Counted from the stretch's first letter, positions 44,646-55,330 are shown. The stretch is 64,000 bases of DNA from Neorhizobium lilium (GCF_004053875.1 NZ_SBIP01000002.1:372001-436000); one strand, 5' to 3'. Notes: generated by a model not told the origin, from the sequence alone. Numbers and translations are program-made.

Positions 44646-44759
44646 TTCCCGCTCGGGAAGGTAACCGCCTTGTACGCCTCTTGTCTAGGTTAATTTACCC
44701 GCTCGGGAAAATTATGGACGCGGTACTATCGCTCGGAAGGAAAATGTCCCGATCGGTAA
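44646..44759. promoter_or_regulatory. Array of four HipB operator-like dyads
   Basis: TTCCCGCTCGGGAA (44646-44659, perfect), TACCCGCTCGGGAA (44696-44709), a weaker ATCGCTCGGAA copy (about 44725-44738) and GTCCCGATCGGTAA (44746-44759). Centres are about 50, 30 and 20 bases apart, close to whole helical turns. Confidence 0.7.
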
Positions 44760-44905
44760 ATCGCGCCTGATTGCGACGTTAGGTGTTGGAGACATCGCTT
44801 CCAGGAGAAGCCGAATCCATTGTAGGCATCCACCCAATTCGCTAGCCAAAGTCTCTTGGATGCTTCAGATGTTGCCAACTCGTAATAAACGCAAAGGAAA
44901 GCAAG

Positions 44906-45466
44906 TTGAGCGCCAAAAGTGATCAGCTAACGGTACTCAAATACCTGTATCACCGCTTGGCCAGCGGAGACACCCGGTACTGTACTATTGCGACGATAAA
45001 AAAACATACCGGGCTTGAGAACCCCAATCAGTACTTGTTGGCGTTAACGGATGACTTAGAGACATCAGGTTTGGTTATCACGCGCCAGGCTTACCAGATG
45101 TCCGGTGGCAGACTATTTCAGATCACTGCCGCAGGGTATGATGCCATAGAAAAGGGAGAGATAACCGTCATAGTAGACAGTGCGGCATGGACTGGCCGCT
45201 TTAATTTATCAGAATATCAAAAGTCTGAGATTCGGCGAATTCTTACGGAAATGCGAGTAGTCATCGAAACAGCTAAGTTATCAAACGCTCGCACGGCAAA
45301 TGCCATGGCTTTGATAGAGTCTGCAGAAAAATTGGTCGAGACCCCAGACCCTCTCTGGCCTGAGATTATGCGCCTATTACGCTCTCCTACGCTCGCTGGG
45401 GTGACCGGAATCGCAGGCCTCTTGATGGCCTTCGTACAGATCGTGATGGCGGCGGCGAGTTCGTAA
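44906..45466 (+). CDS. Winged-helix protein with a C-terminal membrane anchor, unknown function
   Basis: 186 residues from TTG 44906 (AAAGGAAAG upstream). Residues 1-80 look like a winged helix (LTVLKYLYHRLASGD, IATIKKHTGLENPNQYLLALTDDLETSGLVITRQ, GGRLFQITAAGYDAIE); residues 95-160 are helical; the tail LAGVTGIAGLLMAFVQIVMAA could be a membrane helix. The base composition is AT-rich compared with flanking core genes. It is divergent from hipBA. No homologue recognised. Confidence 0.6.
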   Translation: MSAKSDQLTVLKYLYHRLASGDTRYCTIATIKKHTGLENPNQYLLALTDDLETSGLVITRQAYQMSGGRLFQITAAGYDAIEKGEITVIVDSAAWTGRFNLSEYQKSEIRRILTEMRVVIETAKLSNARTANAMALIESAEKLVETPDPLWPEIMRLLRSPTLAGVTGIAGLLMAFVQIVMAAASS

Positions 45467-45492
45467 GATATCTTGCCGTCGCGCTCCTAACA

Positions 45493-47010
45493 TCATCCGA
45501 CCATCGGATTTCGATCCAGCTTCCCCCGATATGACGGATGCCTGTGCGACACGATCGCGTCAACCAACGCTGGCGGCTTCGACCCCGCCAGCAGCAGCAT
45601 CTTTCCCGTCTTCATTTCCAATATTTGATCGGGGGTCATGAGCTTCTGGCGCTGTTCGGCGGTCGAGGTCTTGCGGCTCTCGCCGAAATTGGCGGATGAT
45701 TGCTTCGTGCGGGTCAGCACGGTCTGATCGCCAAGCGCATTCGCGGCCCAATTGGCGGTTTCGAACTCTGCACGGCCGAGGCCGAAAATGCGGGTTGTGA
45801 CGCAGGAGCCGAGAATGCTGGCGGTGTCGCCCTTGCCATAGACGCTTTCGATCTGGCCCTTGTCCTGGGTGATGAACAGCGCCTCGATGCCGCAGCCGGC
45901 GGCGACGTTGGCGATGTTGATCAGCTTTTCCATCCGGCCGAGACGGACAAACTCGTCCAGCACCAAAAGCACGTTCTTTTTCGGCTTCTTCGCGCCTTCA
46001 AGGCGAACGGCCATGCCGAGAATGATGTTCGTCAGCAGCCGGAGGAAGACGGCTTGGGCGTCCACTTGGTCGAGCGGCACGACCATGAAGAGGTCGGCGC
46101 GGCCCTCAAACAGGTTTTCAAGTGAGCATGTGGAGGCGCTGAGAAAGGCGCGCAGCTCGTCGGAGCGTGCCCAATCGAAAGCCTTCTTGATCGTCGTCTT
46201 GATTGCGCCACGCTCGTTCTCGCCGGCCGCGAGGAAAGTCGCAGCGGCGGCGGCCGGGCGCGTGCCGAATGTCTCCGGTGCTCCAGCCCATTCCGTCAAC
46301 GTCTTTTCAAAGCTGGCGGAAAACAGCAGGTCCATGACGCTGATCAGGTTGCGATCGGCTTCCGTGCGCCTGGTCATGACGACCTCAATCACGGCGGCAA
46401 TCATGGATTTCGCCATTTCGGCAAAGTGCGCGCCGTTACCGCCTTCCGGTCGAACAAGCCCCTCGGCGATGACCTCGATGTCTCGGACGAGGTGCGCTTG
46501 CCGGATATAGTCGAGTGGGTTGAAACGATCCTGCGACGGCTCGATGACGCCGAAGGGATTGAGAACCACGACCTGACGGCCGAGCGACTGCCGATATCGG
46601 CGCGTCACGGCGAAGTTCTCGCCTTTGATGTCGAGGACGGCGACCGGCCCGTCATGGTCGATGATCGCCGGAATGACGACGGACACGCCTTTCCCGGCGC
46701 GGGTGCCGGCTATGGCGACATGGTGGCCGGCGCGCCATCCGGTCTTCGGGTTGGGACGGTAGCGCAGCATTGCGCCGCCGGAGAGACCGAGCGGCAACCC
46801 GCTATCGTTGTGCCGGAGCTGGCGCAACTCCTGGCGATTCATCCATCGGGCGCGCCATGGGCCTTGTTTCGAAAAACGGCTTGACGAAGCGGGGGCGGCT
46901 ATCGAGATCGCTCGCAGAATGAGGAACAGCGGCACAGGCAGGCCGATGGCGAGGCTGGTTTGTACACCAAGTTTCTGCGCCTCTGTGAAGCGATCCCATC
47001 TCGAAACCAT
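45493..47010 (-). CDS. traG: TraG/VirD4-family type IV coupling protein
   Basis: 505 residues. One or two N-terminal helices (TSLAIGLPVPLFLILRAI), Walker A region VAIAGTRAGKGVSVVIPA, VLDIKGENFAVT, Walker B VLLVLDEFVRLG, and ALFITQDKGQIESVYG, all typical of T4SS coupling ATPases. In a conjugative element it links the relaxosome to the transfer channel. ATG 47010 is used; a TTG at 47052 is in frame but unlikely. No mating-pair formation genes are visible, so the element at best depends on another for transfer. Confidence 0.9.
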   Translation of the reverse strand: MVSRWDRFTEAQKLGVQTSLAIGLPVPLFLILRAISIAAPASSSRFSKQGPWRARWMNRQELRQLRHNDSGLPLGLSGGAMLRYRPNPKTGWRAGHHVAIAGTRAGKGVSVVIPAIIDHDGPVAVLDIKGENFAVTRRYRQSLGRQVVVLNPFGVIEPSQDRFNPLDYIRQAHLVRDIEVIAEGLVRPEGGNGAHFAEMAKSMIAAVIEVVMTRRTEADRNLISVMDLLFSASFEKTLTEWAGAPETFGTRPAAAAATFLAAGENERGAIKTTIKKAFDWARSDELRAFLSASTCSLENLFEGRADLFMVVPLDQVDAQAVFLRLLTNIILGMAVRLEGAKKPKKNVLLVLDEFVRLGRMEKLINIANVAAGCGIEALFITQDKGQIESVYGKGDTASILGSCVTTRIFGLGRAEFETANWAANALGDQTVLTRTKQSSANFGESRKTSTAEQRQKLMTPDQILEMKTGKMLLLAGSKPPALVDAIVSHRHPSYRGKLDRNPMVG

Positions 47011-47345
47011 GCCCGGATGCTCTCGATTCCGGAATAACCGGCATTTCGCCAAGCCTTAAAGCTGTCGACCAGGACGCCTGCCGCAATGGTGGGGTCGGTA
47101 AGGGCGAGAGCAGACGCGGCAAGGAGGGCAGCCCCCACAGCTAAGCCCGACGCGCTGCGGATGCGGCCCTGGGTGTCTCCCACCAAGGTCAGCAGCGCAA
47201 ACCCGCAAAACATGACCAGTATTGCGGCGCGCGCGTTTTGATAGATGGGGGGCCAGAACAACGGCGCGGTCTCCATCAGCAGGAAACCGGCCGCAACCAT
47301 GGCGATGGAAAGGGCATAGCGGTAAGGCTGAATGATCAAATTCAT
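46899..47345 (-). CDS. Small membrane protein upstream of traG
   Basis: 148 residues with three or four hydrophobic helices in the first 95 residues (ALSIAMVAAGFLLME, AILVMFCGFALLTLVG, LAVGAALLAASALALTD). The frame overlaps the traG start by 112 bases and its last 50 residues (ending CLCRCSSFCERSR) look unlike coding sequence, so the original stop may have been lost. No family recognised; position suggests a mobilisation accessory protein. Confidence 0.5.
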   Translation of the reverse strand: MNLIIQPYRYALSIAMVAAGFLLMETAPLFWPPIYQNARAAILVMFCGFALLTLVGDTQGRIRSASGLAVGAALLAASALALTDPTIAAGVLVDSFKAWRNAGYSGIESIRAWFRDGIASQRRRNLVYKPASPSACLCRCSSFCERSR

Positions 47346-47411
47346 GGGTCAAAACTCCAGACGGAAATGAAAATCAGACGCGGCCGCGACCGGGCGCGGG
47401 CGATCGGGCTG

Positions 47412-47744
47412 TCACGTCTGCGGCGCGACCGCCTCCAGCATCGCTTCGGCTTGCTCCAGCAGGGCGAACGCTTCCGCCAGCTCGGTCGAGGCCGTGCCGC
47501 TGGAATGATTGCCGGAGGCGAGCCAGGCGTTCATGAAGGTAGCCTGTGACGCGATGAGCGATTTCAGCGATCCTTCCAAAGCCGCTTGCCGGTTTTCGAT
47601 TATGTCGGTCGAGCGTTTCTCCAGCGCCTCGAACTGCGCGGTCCCGCTGCTCAATGCGTTCATCAACGTCTCGACGTAACCCAGCAATTCGCGCTCCAGC
47701 GGCGACAGGCTCTCGGGTATCGGTGGTCTGGTGGGTGTGGTCAT
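47412..47744 (-). CDS. Small mobilisation-associated helical protein
   Basis: 110 residues, mostly helical and likely coiled coil (SPLERELLGYVETLMNALSSGTAQFEALEKRSTDIIENRQAALEGSLKSLIASQATFMNAWLASG), resembling MbeD/MobD-type accessory proteins in shape only. AGGGAG lies eight bases upstream of ATG 47744. It starts four bases after the stop of the preceding membrane protein gene, so they share a transcript. Confidence 0.55.
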   Translation of the reverse strand: MTTPTRPPIPESLSPLERELLGYVETLMNALSSGTAQFEALEKRSTDIIENRQAALEGSLKSLIASQATFMNAWLASGNHSSGTASTELAEAFALLEQAEAMLEAVAPQT

Positions 47745-47747
47745 CGG

Positions 47748-48221
47748 TCAATCTCCCTGGACGATCTTCAGGCATGGTGTTTTGGCGGTCCCGGCCTGGC
47801 AGGTGGTCAGCTGAAGGCGGTTGACGTCCCAGGTCAGGACTTTGCCGTTGCTGGTCTGGTTGATCTGCAAGCCCATTTGCCAGAGGCTGGCGCTCTGGGC
47901 TCGGTCGATCATCAGCCCCGCCCAAAACCAACTCGCGGTGAAGCTCAGAAGGACGATTAGCAACGCCACCGCGCCCATGGTCAGTAAGTATGGCTGCACC
48001 ATCGACCGGAGCCGGTTCACGTCCGCCTCGGTCATCGCCAGCGCCTCGCTCAAGTGCTGGCGGTTCGCGTCCGTGAAGCTGCGGATATCGGTCTCGATTG
48101 TAGCTTGCGCGCGCTTCAAGGCTTCGCTCCAATCGGCATCGAAGCTCGTTGAGGTCGATGGCGTCGAGCCGGCTTCCGGAGCGGCTGGGCTCGCCAGCCG
48201 ATCTTTCAAGCGCTCGCTCAA
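47748..48221 (-). CDS. Mobilisation accessory membrane protein, probably 5'-truncated
   Basis: 157 residues from TTG 48221; the same frame is open to 48356 without a convincing start. Contains a helical region (DADWSEALKRAQATIETDIRSFTDANRQHLSEALAMTEADVNRLRSMV) and one membrane helix (YLLTMGAVALLIVLLSFTASWFWAGLMI), a MobB/MbeB-like arrangement. Directly upstream, in another frame, FEQGISQQADVTL looks like the lost N-terminus of such a protein, which suggests a frameshift or recombination junction near 48220-48280. No relaxase gene follows. Confidence 0.5.
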   Translation of the reverse strand: MSERLKDRLASPAAPEAGSTPSTSTSFDADWSEALKRAQATIETDIRSFTDANRQHLSEALAMTEADVNRLRSMVQPYLLTMGAVALLIVLLSFTASWFWAGLMIDRAQSASLWQMGLQINQTSNGKVLTWDVNRLQLTTCQAGTAKTPCLKIVQGD

Positions 48222-48286
48222 GGGTAACGTCCGCCTGCTGCGAAATCCCCTGTTCGAAAATCGGGCGCCTACTATATGGAGGCAAG

Positions 48287-48709
48287 TCAGTCGGAAACTG
48301 TCACGTCGATCCATCGACCTGTTGCCCCGCTTCCATAAATCCCGACGTCGATCCAAACGTCACCATTGACTATCATCGTCGCTGCCTCAGATGTCATGCG
48401 GCCGTTGCGAAGCATATTCTCGAGAGCTTCACGGTTGCCTTTATCTGCGAAAAACTCGTCGGCCTCGTCGGCCTTATCACGCCGCCCATACACATAAAAA
48501 TTTGCGCGATCCTGTCGGATGATCTGCCAGGGCTGCGTAAGTCGAACGCCGCTTGAATTGAACAGATCGGACTTTCCGATATAGGCGCGATACCGCTCAA
48601 TCAGCTTATCGGAATGAACCGCCGTTACGCTCGATTGAGCGGACGAAGACGATACGAAGCTAAGCGAAAGGCACGTAGCAAGCGCAGCCACGATGAAATT
48701 CCGATCCAA
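48287..48709 (-). CDS. Hypothetical exported protein
   Basis: 140 residues from TTG 48709 (AGGGG eight bases upstream), giving a signal peptide NFIVAALATCLSLSFVSSSSAQ. The mature part (SVTAVHSDKLIERYRAYIGKS, DRANFYVYGRRDKADEADEFFADKGNREALENMLRNGRMTSEAATMIVNGDVWIDVG) is not recognised. The frame extends to 48829 but without a good start. It sits between the mobilisation remnant and the core DUF930 gene, so it may be the last island gene. Confidence 0.5.
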   Translation of the reverse strand: MDRNFIVAALATCLSLSFVSSSSAQSSVTAVHSDKLIERYRAYIGKSDLFNSSGVRLTQPWQIIRQDRANFYVYGRRDKADEADEFFADKGNREALENMLRNGRMTSEAATMIVNGDVWIDVGIYGSGATGRWIDVTVSD

Positions 48710-48890
48710 AATTTGGCCCCTAAAAACGATCCAGTTGGACCGACCGTATCGCTCCTTCGATGCATTTTGGAAGTCTGGTTCTTCGGTATCCGCAACAAAA
48801 AAGAGGTGCCGGTTAAATAACCGATCCAACTTCTAACCAAGCATGTGGTCTTCCGAGCTGGTGGCTTGGCTCAATTGCACATTTCCACTC

Positions 48891-50051
48891 TTAAAATTCC
48901 GGGAAACCACGTTTGCGCCACTGGCTCTGCGGCACGGGCGGGCCGACCGTGAAGCCGAAGGACACGACCTTCGTGACCTTGTCGTCCAGCTCGCAGCGGA
49001 AGCTCAAGTCATACCATTGCGCATCTGCGCGAAACGCGCCGCGCTGTACTTCCATGACCGTGCCGCTCGGCAGCCTGTAGGACGGCAGAAGTTCGGGACT
49101 ATAGGAGGGCGACCCGTGCCGCAACTGTTCCTTGAGCTCAGTGCTGCACAACTGGCTGGCGCGGATGTCACGCGGGATATTGCCCATGGCGGTTCGGGCC
49201 ACACCCTCACCCGTATCGTTTGTCGAGAACAGCCGTTTCACCTCGGGCAGATCGGCGGTCGTAACCGGTTTGGGCTTTGTCGAAGGTTTGACGTCCGGCT
49301 TCGGCGCCGGCGTCACGAGTGCGGCCTTCACCTCGTCCGGAAGCGCTACACCTGCATTACCTTGAGCTTGCGGATTGGCAGAGGATGCAGAGATTTCAGG
49401 CACGGATATATCCGGCACGGGATTGCCTTGCGTCTCCTCCGCTTTGTCAGGCGGCGGCGGAGCATCCGCCGCTGCGGCGTCGGCTTTTTCCTCTGTCGGG
49501 GCCTGATCGGGCTGCGGCCCCTGCTCGGCGGAACTATTGCCGTCCAGCGCCTTGCGCGGACCGCTATCCTTGTCGCCGAACTCCACCACCGGGCGGAGCA
49601 CGTCGAGCGGTTGCGGCTTTCCCTGCTGTGCCTGATCCGCCGCAGGCTCCTCCTGCTTGGCGGGACGCGGCGGAGGCGGCTCCGGCTGCTTCGCCTCTTG
49701 CTTAGGCGGCTCCGGAGGCTTGGGGGGCGGAGGCGGAGGTTCCTGCTTTTGCGCCTCTTCGACTTTCGGCGCTTCGGGAGGCGGTGGTGGAGGCTCTTCT
49801 TTCTTGGCCTCTTCAGGCTTCGGCTCTTCGGGCTTTGGCAATTTGAGCTTCGGCGTCTCTGGCTCCTTCGGTTCGGGTTGGGGCTGCGGCGGCGGAACAA
49901 GCTCGACCTCGACCGTCTCCTCCTTCGGCGGCTCGGAAACGGGTAACGGCAGACGCACGAGGAAAGCTGCCACCACGAGCATATGCAGCAAGACGGATAC
50001 CCCGACGCCCCATCCAATCTTGCCGTAGCTGTGTCTGCGGTCTTCGCTCAT
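48891..50051 (-). CDS. DUF930 domain protein with TonB-like proline-rich stalk
   Basis: 386 residues: short cytoplasmic start, one membrane helix (VGVSVLLHMLVVAAFLV, residues 17-33), a long Pro/Glu/Lys-rich periplasmic stalk (about 40-150) like TonB, an acidic low-complexity part, and a C-terminal DUF930 domain (LFSTNDTGEGVARTAMGNIPRDIRASQLCSTELKEQL to the end). DUF930 proteins are common next to rpoD in rhizobia, function unknown. This appears to be the first core gene to the right of the island. Confidence 0.85.
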   Translation of the reverse strand: MSEDRRHSYGKIGWGVGVSVLLHMLVVAAFLVRLPLPVSEPPKEETVEVELVPPPQPQPEPKEPETPKLKLPKPEEPKPEEAKKEEPPPPPPEAPKVEEAQKQEPPPPPPKPPEPPKQEAKQPEPPPPRPAKQEEPAADQAQQGKPQPLDVLRPVVEFGDKDSGPRKALDGNSSAEQGPQPDQAPTEEKADAAAADAPPPPDKAEETQGNPVPDISVPEISASSANPQAQGNAGVALPDEVKAALVTPAPKPDVKPSTKPKPVTTADLPEVKRLFSTNDTGEGVARTAMGNIPRDIRASQLCSTELKEQLRHGSPSYSPELLPSYRLPSGTVMEVQRGAFRADAQWYDLSFRCELDDKVTKVVSFGFTVGPPVPQSQWRKRGFPEF

Positions 50052-50120
50052 GACAGCGATGTAAGGTCAAATGGCCGGCGGATCGAGTCCTGCCTCCGGA
50101 AACGCCTCGAAAAGGACAAG

Positions 50121-50153
50121 AAAAAAGCCGGCCTGCTTGCACAGGCCGGCTTT
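50121..50153 (-). terminator. rpoD intrinsic terminator
   Basis: AAAGCCGGCCTG (50124-50135) and CAGGCCGGCTTT (50142-50153) form a perfect 12-base stem with a six-base loop; on the minus strand it ends in six T, 30 bases after the rpoD stop. Confidence 0.92.
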
Positions 50154-50182
50154 GAAACCGTCTTTCGCGTCGAATGTTGCGC

Positions 50183-52246
<2,064 letters not shown>

Positions 52247-52680
52247 GTATTTCGTCGCTTTCCTTGAACGCCACGTTGCCGCGCTCGGTGGCTTGCGGCT
52301 GGAGGTTAAGCACCTCGGCCGCGAATCGATGTTCAACTCGTAACGGAATGACCTTTAATTCCCGATTACCATCGGCGGTCGCCAGAGGCAGACCACTCCA
52401 ATCAGGATCCCTTGGCCATATCAGGTGCGCTTGACCCACTCCGCCTATTCTGCCTGAAATGGTGATTCCCACAAATTAACGCTTCGTCAAGTTTTTCCAG
52501 AGCCTAAGCCCTCGGAAATGTGGAAAAAGCCGTTTTGAACGGTTAAATCAAGCCGAGTTTACCAAGTACCCGGTAATGTAGGCAGTCCCGCGCTGAAGAC
52601 AAGAGGCACGGCGCGGCCCTACTTCCTTTATTCGGATAGCTTGGAAACGAAAACAAAACACCTCGAATCACCGCTTTCCC
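52247..52680. other. 434-base intergenic region between dnaG and rpoD
   Basis: Should hold the rpoD promoter and dnaG 3' end. Minus-strand CTTGACG near 52488 is a possible -35 but no good -10 follows at standard spacing. No gene, RNA or repeat is recognised. Confidence 0.4.
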
Positions 52681-54687
52681 TTAACCGTGGCTGATTGCGG
52701 CCCCTTTGATCCTGCCTGAAAGCACGCCGAAACCGTCGATGATCGCCTCCTGGTTTTCCAGCCGCGAAATCTCGTTCTGCACTTCCAGAAGCGCCCGCAA
52801 AAGAAGATCGGCTCGCTCCGGCTCTTCCCCGGTGGTCTCCGCGATCTCCCGTTCCAGCTCGACCTTCTGCCAGCGCAATTCCTTGTTGCGGGAATGCAGT
52901 GCGCGCGTCTGCCGGTAGGCCTGAAGCGCATCCTGCGGATCGGCCTGTTCGGTAGCGGTCCATAGACGCGCATTGCGAATCTGCTGGTTCATGGCCTTGA
53001 GCAGGTCGGCAAACCCGTTCTCTTCCAGTTGCTCGCGAAGCCCTTCCGCCGAAAGGTTCTGCCCGGCCCGGCCCGCAATGGTCAACAGGCAGGACCAGAG
53101 GCGCTGCAGGTCGCGACTTTCGAATTCCACCGAAGCGATCTCGTCATATTCCTGCAGCAGCAATTGCGGGTGAGTGACTATGGTCATGGCAAGCACGCTT
53201 TCGCGTAGCGCCGGCAGGTCGTGATGGCCCCGCACCAGGCCCGATCTCACGAGCCGGTCCGAGGCGCCAAGACCGCGTCCGGATTGCGCACCGCCCCGGC
53301 CTGCCCCATTGCCGCGCTCGCCAGGGCGTCCCCCGCCACGCTGGAAGCCGCGCTGAAATCCTTGCCCCTGAGCCGAATTGCGGGCGGGCTGGAAGAGCCC
53401 GTTCAGTCGTTCGCGCATTGACTGCTGGTAGTACCGCCGCACGTTTTCATCGCCGATCACCGAGACGATCTGCTTCAGGCGAGCTTCAAGTTCGGCGCGT
53501 TTTTCCGGCGTTTCGTAGTTGGCTCCGGAAATCTCCCTCTGCCAGACCATATCGGCAAGCGGGCGAGCCTCCGCCAGCACCCGATCGAAGGGGCCGCGGC
53601 CGTCCTGCTTGACGAGATCGTCCGGGTCTTTTCCCTCCGGCAGCATGGCGAAGCTGACGGAGCGGCCGGGTTTGAGGAAAGGCAGCGCCAGATCCGCGGC
53701 GCGATGCGCGGCGCGAACCCCGGCTCCGTCGCCGTCGAAGCAAAGCACCGGCTGCGGCGTCATGCGCCAAAGCAGTTCCAGCTGGTTCTCGGTCAGGGCA
53801 GTGCCAAGCGGCGCCACGACATTTTCGACGCCCGCCTGGTGGAGCGCGATCACGTCCATATAGCCCTCAACGGCGATGATAGTCCCCGCCTCCTTGCGGC
53901 CGGGACCTGCCTGGGCGGCACGGCGCGCGCGCGTGAAATTGTAGAGCACCTGCCCCTTGTGGAAGAGTTCCGTGTCGTTGGAATTGAGGTACTTTGCCGG
54001 CGCATCCGGCGACATGGCGCGACCACCGAACGCGATGACCCTCTCACGGGACGACAGGATGGGGAACATGACGCGGTCGCGGAACCGGTCGTAGGAAACG
54101 GCGATGCCCTCTCCATGCACGACGAGGCCGCATGCCTCGATCTGATCCTTCGGTACGTCTTTGCCGGCCAGATATTCCTTTAGCGCATTGCGGCTTTCCG
54201 GCGCATAGCCGAGCCGGAAAGTTTCGATCGTGCGGCCGGTCAACCCGCGATCCCGCAGATAGGCGCGCGCCTTCGCCCCCGCAGCGCTCTGAAGCTGATC
54301 CTGGAAGAACTGCGTCGCCATCTCCATGACGTCGAGAAGCGTGGTGCGCTCCTTCTCGCGTTTTTCCGCCTGCGGATCTGGCTGCGGCAAAGCAATGCCC
54401 GCCATATCCGCGACAGTCTGCACCGCTTCGGGAAAGCTCTGCCCTTCGAGGTCGGTGAGAAAGCGGAAGTGATCGCCCGACACGCCACAGCCGAAGCAAT
54501 GATAGCGGCCCTTGCGGTCTTCGCAGTGGAAGCTCGGACTTTTCTCACCGTGAAACGGGCAGCAGGCCCAATAATCGCCGCGGGAGACATTGGTCTTCTT
54601 GCGGTCCCAGGTCACACGCCGGCCGAGCACCGACGATATCGGCACTCGGTCGCGGATCTCGTCGAGAAAACTGTTGGAAAAGCGCAT
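52681..54687 (-). CDS. dnaG: DNA primase
   Basis: 668 residues. N-terminal zinc domain with WACCPFHGEKSPSFHCEDRKGRYHCFGCGVSGD (CHC2), central TOPRIM domain (IIAVEGYMDVIALHQAGVENVVAPLGTALTENQ, LCFDGDGAGVRAAHRAADLAL, DPDDLV) and a C-terminal helicase-interaction domain preceded by a Gly/Arg-rich linker (about residues 425-460). It primes lagging-strand synthesis with DnaB. ATG 54687 has GAGG upstream; ATG 54693 is in frame. Gene order dnaG-rpoD is conserved in bacteria. Confidence 0.97.
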   Translation of the reverse strand: MRFSNSFLDEIRDRVPISSVLGRRVTWDRKKTNVSRGDYWACCPFHGEKSPSFHCEDRKGRYHCFGCGVSGDHFRFLTDLEGQSFPEAVQTVADMAGIALPQPDPQAEKREKERTTLLDVMEMATQFFQDQLQSAAGAKARAYLRDRGLTGRTIETFRLGYAPESRNALKEYLAGKDVPKDQIEACGLVVHGEGIAVSYDRFRDRVMFPILSSRERVIAFGGRAMSPDAPAKYLNSNDTELFHKGQVLYNFTRARRAAQAGPGRKEAGTIIAVEGYMDVIALHQAGVENVVAPLGTALTENQLELLWRMTPQPVLCFDGDGAGVRAAHRAADLALPFLKPGRSVSFAMLPEGKDPDDLVKQDGRGPFDRVLAEARPLADMVWQREISGANYETPEKRAELEARLKQIVSVIGDENVRRYYQQSMRERLNGLFQPARNSAQGQGFQRGFQRGGGRPGERGNGAGRGGAQSGRGLGASDRLVRSGLVRGHHDLPALRESVLAMTIVTHPQLLLQEYDEIASVEFESRDLQRLWSCLLTIAGRAGQNLSAEGLREQLEENGFADLLKAMNQQIRNARLWTATEQADPQDALQAYRQTRALHSRNKELRWQKVELEREIAETTGEEPERADLLLRALLEVQNEISRLENQEAIIDGFGVLSGRIKGAAISHG

Positions 54688-54877
54688 GATCACCTCGGGG
54701 GCCAGCCTTGCATATAAGCACGCTGGCGCCCCCGCACTACCGCCTTTAAACCCAATGCCCGTTATTCACAGGCCTATCCGCTGTAAATTCGTCCAGACAC
54801 GTCCGTCCGGTACGCATCTAAAATCCGGGGCACGCCGCAACACTGACGTCCGGCGGTCTGGCCGTCTTGTATTCGGA

Positions 54878-55330
54878 TTATTTCAAAAGCTCTTTTACCT
54901 GGCCGGAAGCCTTGGCGAAGTCCATCTGGCCGGCGTGGTTTTCCTTGAGATGAGCCATGACCTTACCCATATCGCGCGGGCTTTCGGCCCCCGTCTCAGC
55001 AATCGCAGCCTTGATGATGTCCTGGACCTGCTCCTCCGAAAGCTGTTCCGGCATGAATTCCTTGAGGATGACGATTTCCTCGCGCTCCTGGGCGGCAAGC
55101 TCGCCGCGCCCCGCATCCTGATAGATCTTGGCGGATTCTTCCCGTTGCTTCACCATCTTCTGGAGGATCTGCAGGATTTCGTCGTCGCTCGCGGCATCCT
55201 TGCCGGTCCCGCGATTGGCGATATCGCGGTCCTTGATTGCCGCCTGCATCAGCCGAACGGTCGAAAGGCGGCGCGTTTCCTTCGCCTTCATCGCATCCTT
55301 GAGCGCCTGGGAAAGCTGGTCGCGCAACAT
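54878..55330 (-). CDS. GatB/YqeY domain protein
   Basis: 150 residues: a full YqeY protein (LRDQLSQALKDAMKAKETRRLSTVRLMQAAIKDRDIANRG, QREESAKIYQDAGRGELAAQEREEIVILKEFMPEQLSEEQV, SPRDMGKVMAHLKENHAGQMDFAKASGQVKELL). The domain is shared with the tail of GatB and may bind tRNA or act in tRNA amidation; the free protein's role is not established. It often neighbours dnaG-rpoD. Confidence 0.92.
   Translation of the reverse strand: MLRDQLSQALKDAMKAKETRRLSTVRLMQAAIKDRDIANRGTGKDAASDDEILQILQKMVKQREESAKIYQDAGRGELAAQEREEIVILKEFMPEQLSEEQVQDIIKAAIAETGAESPRDMGKVMAHLKENHAGQMDFAKASGQVKELLK

Noticed and set aside
47374-48285. Arg-rich 303-codon minus frame over the mobilisation genes
   Set aside because: Composition (Arg, Asp, Gly repeats) is that of a shifted frame; the two overlapping frames with helical and membrane patterns are better. 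Only its first residues (FEQGISQQADV) may be a real remnant.
50080-50103. GGATCGAGTCCTGCCTCCGG as a possible attR copy of the tRNA 3' end
   Set aside because: Resemblance to GGTTCGAGTCCCTCCGGG needs a three-base insertion and a mismatch and lies beyond a core gene; probably chance.
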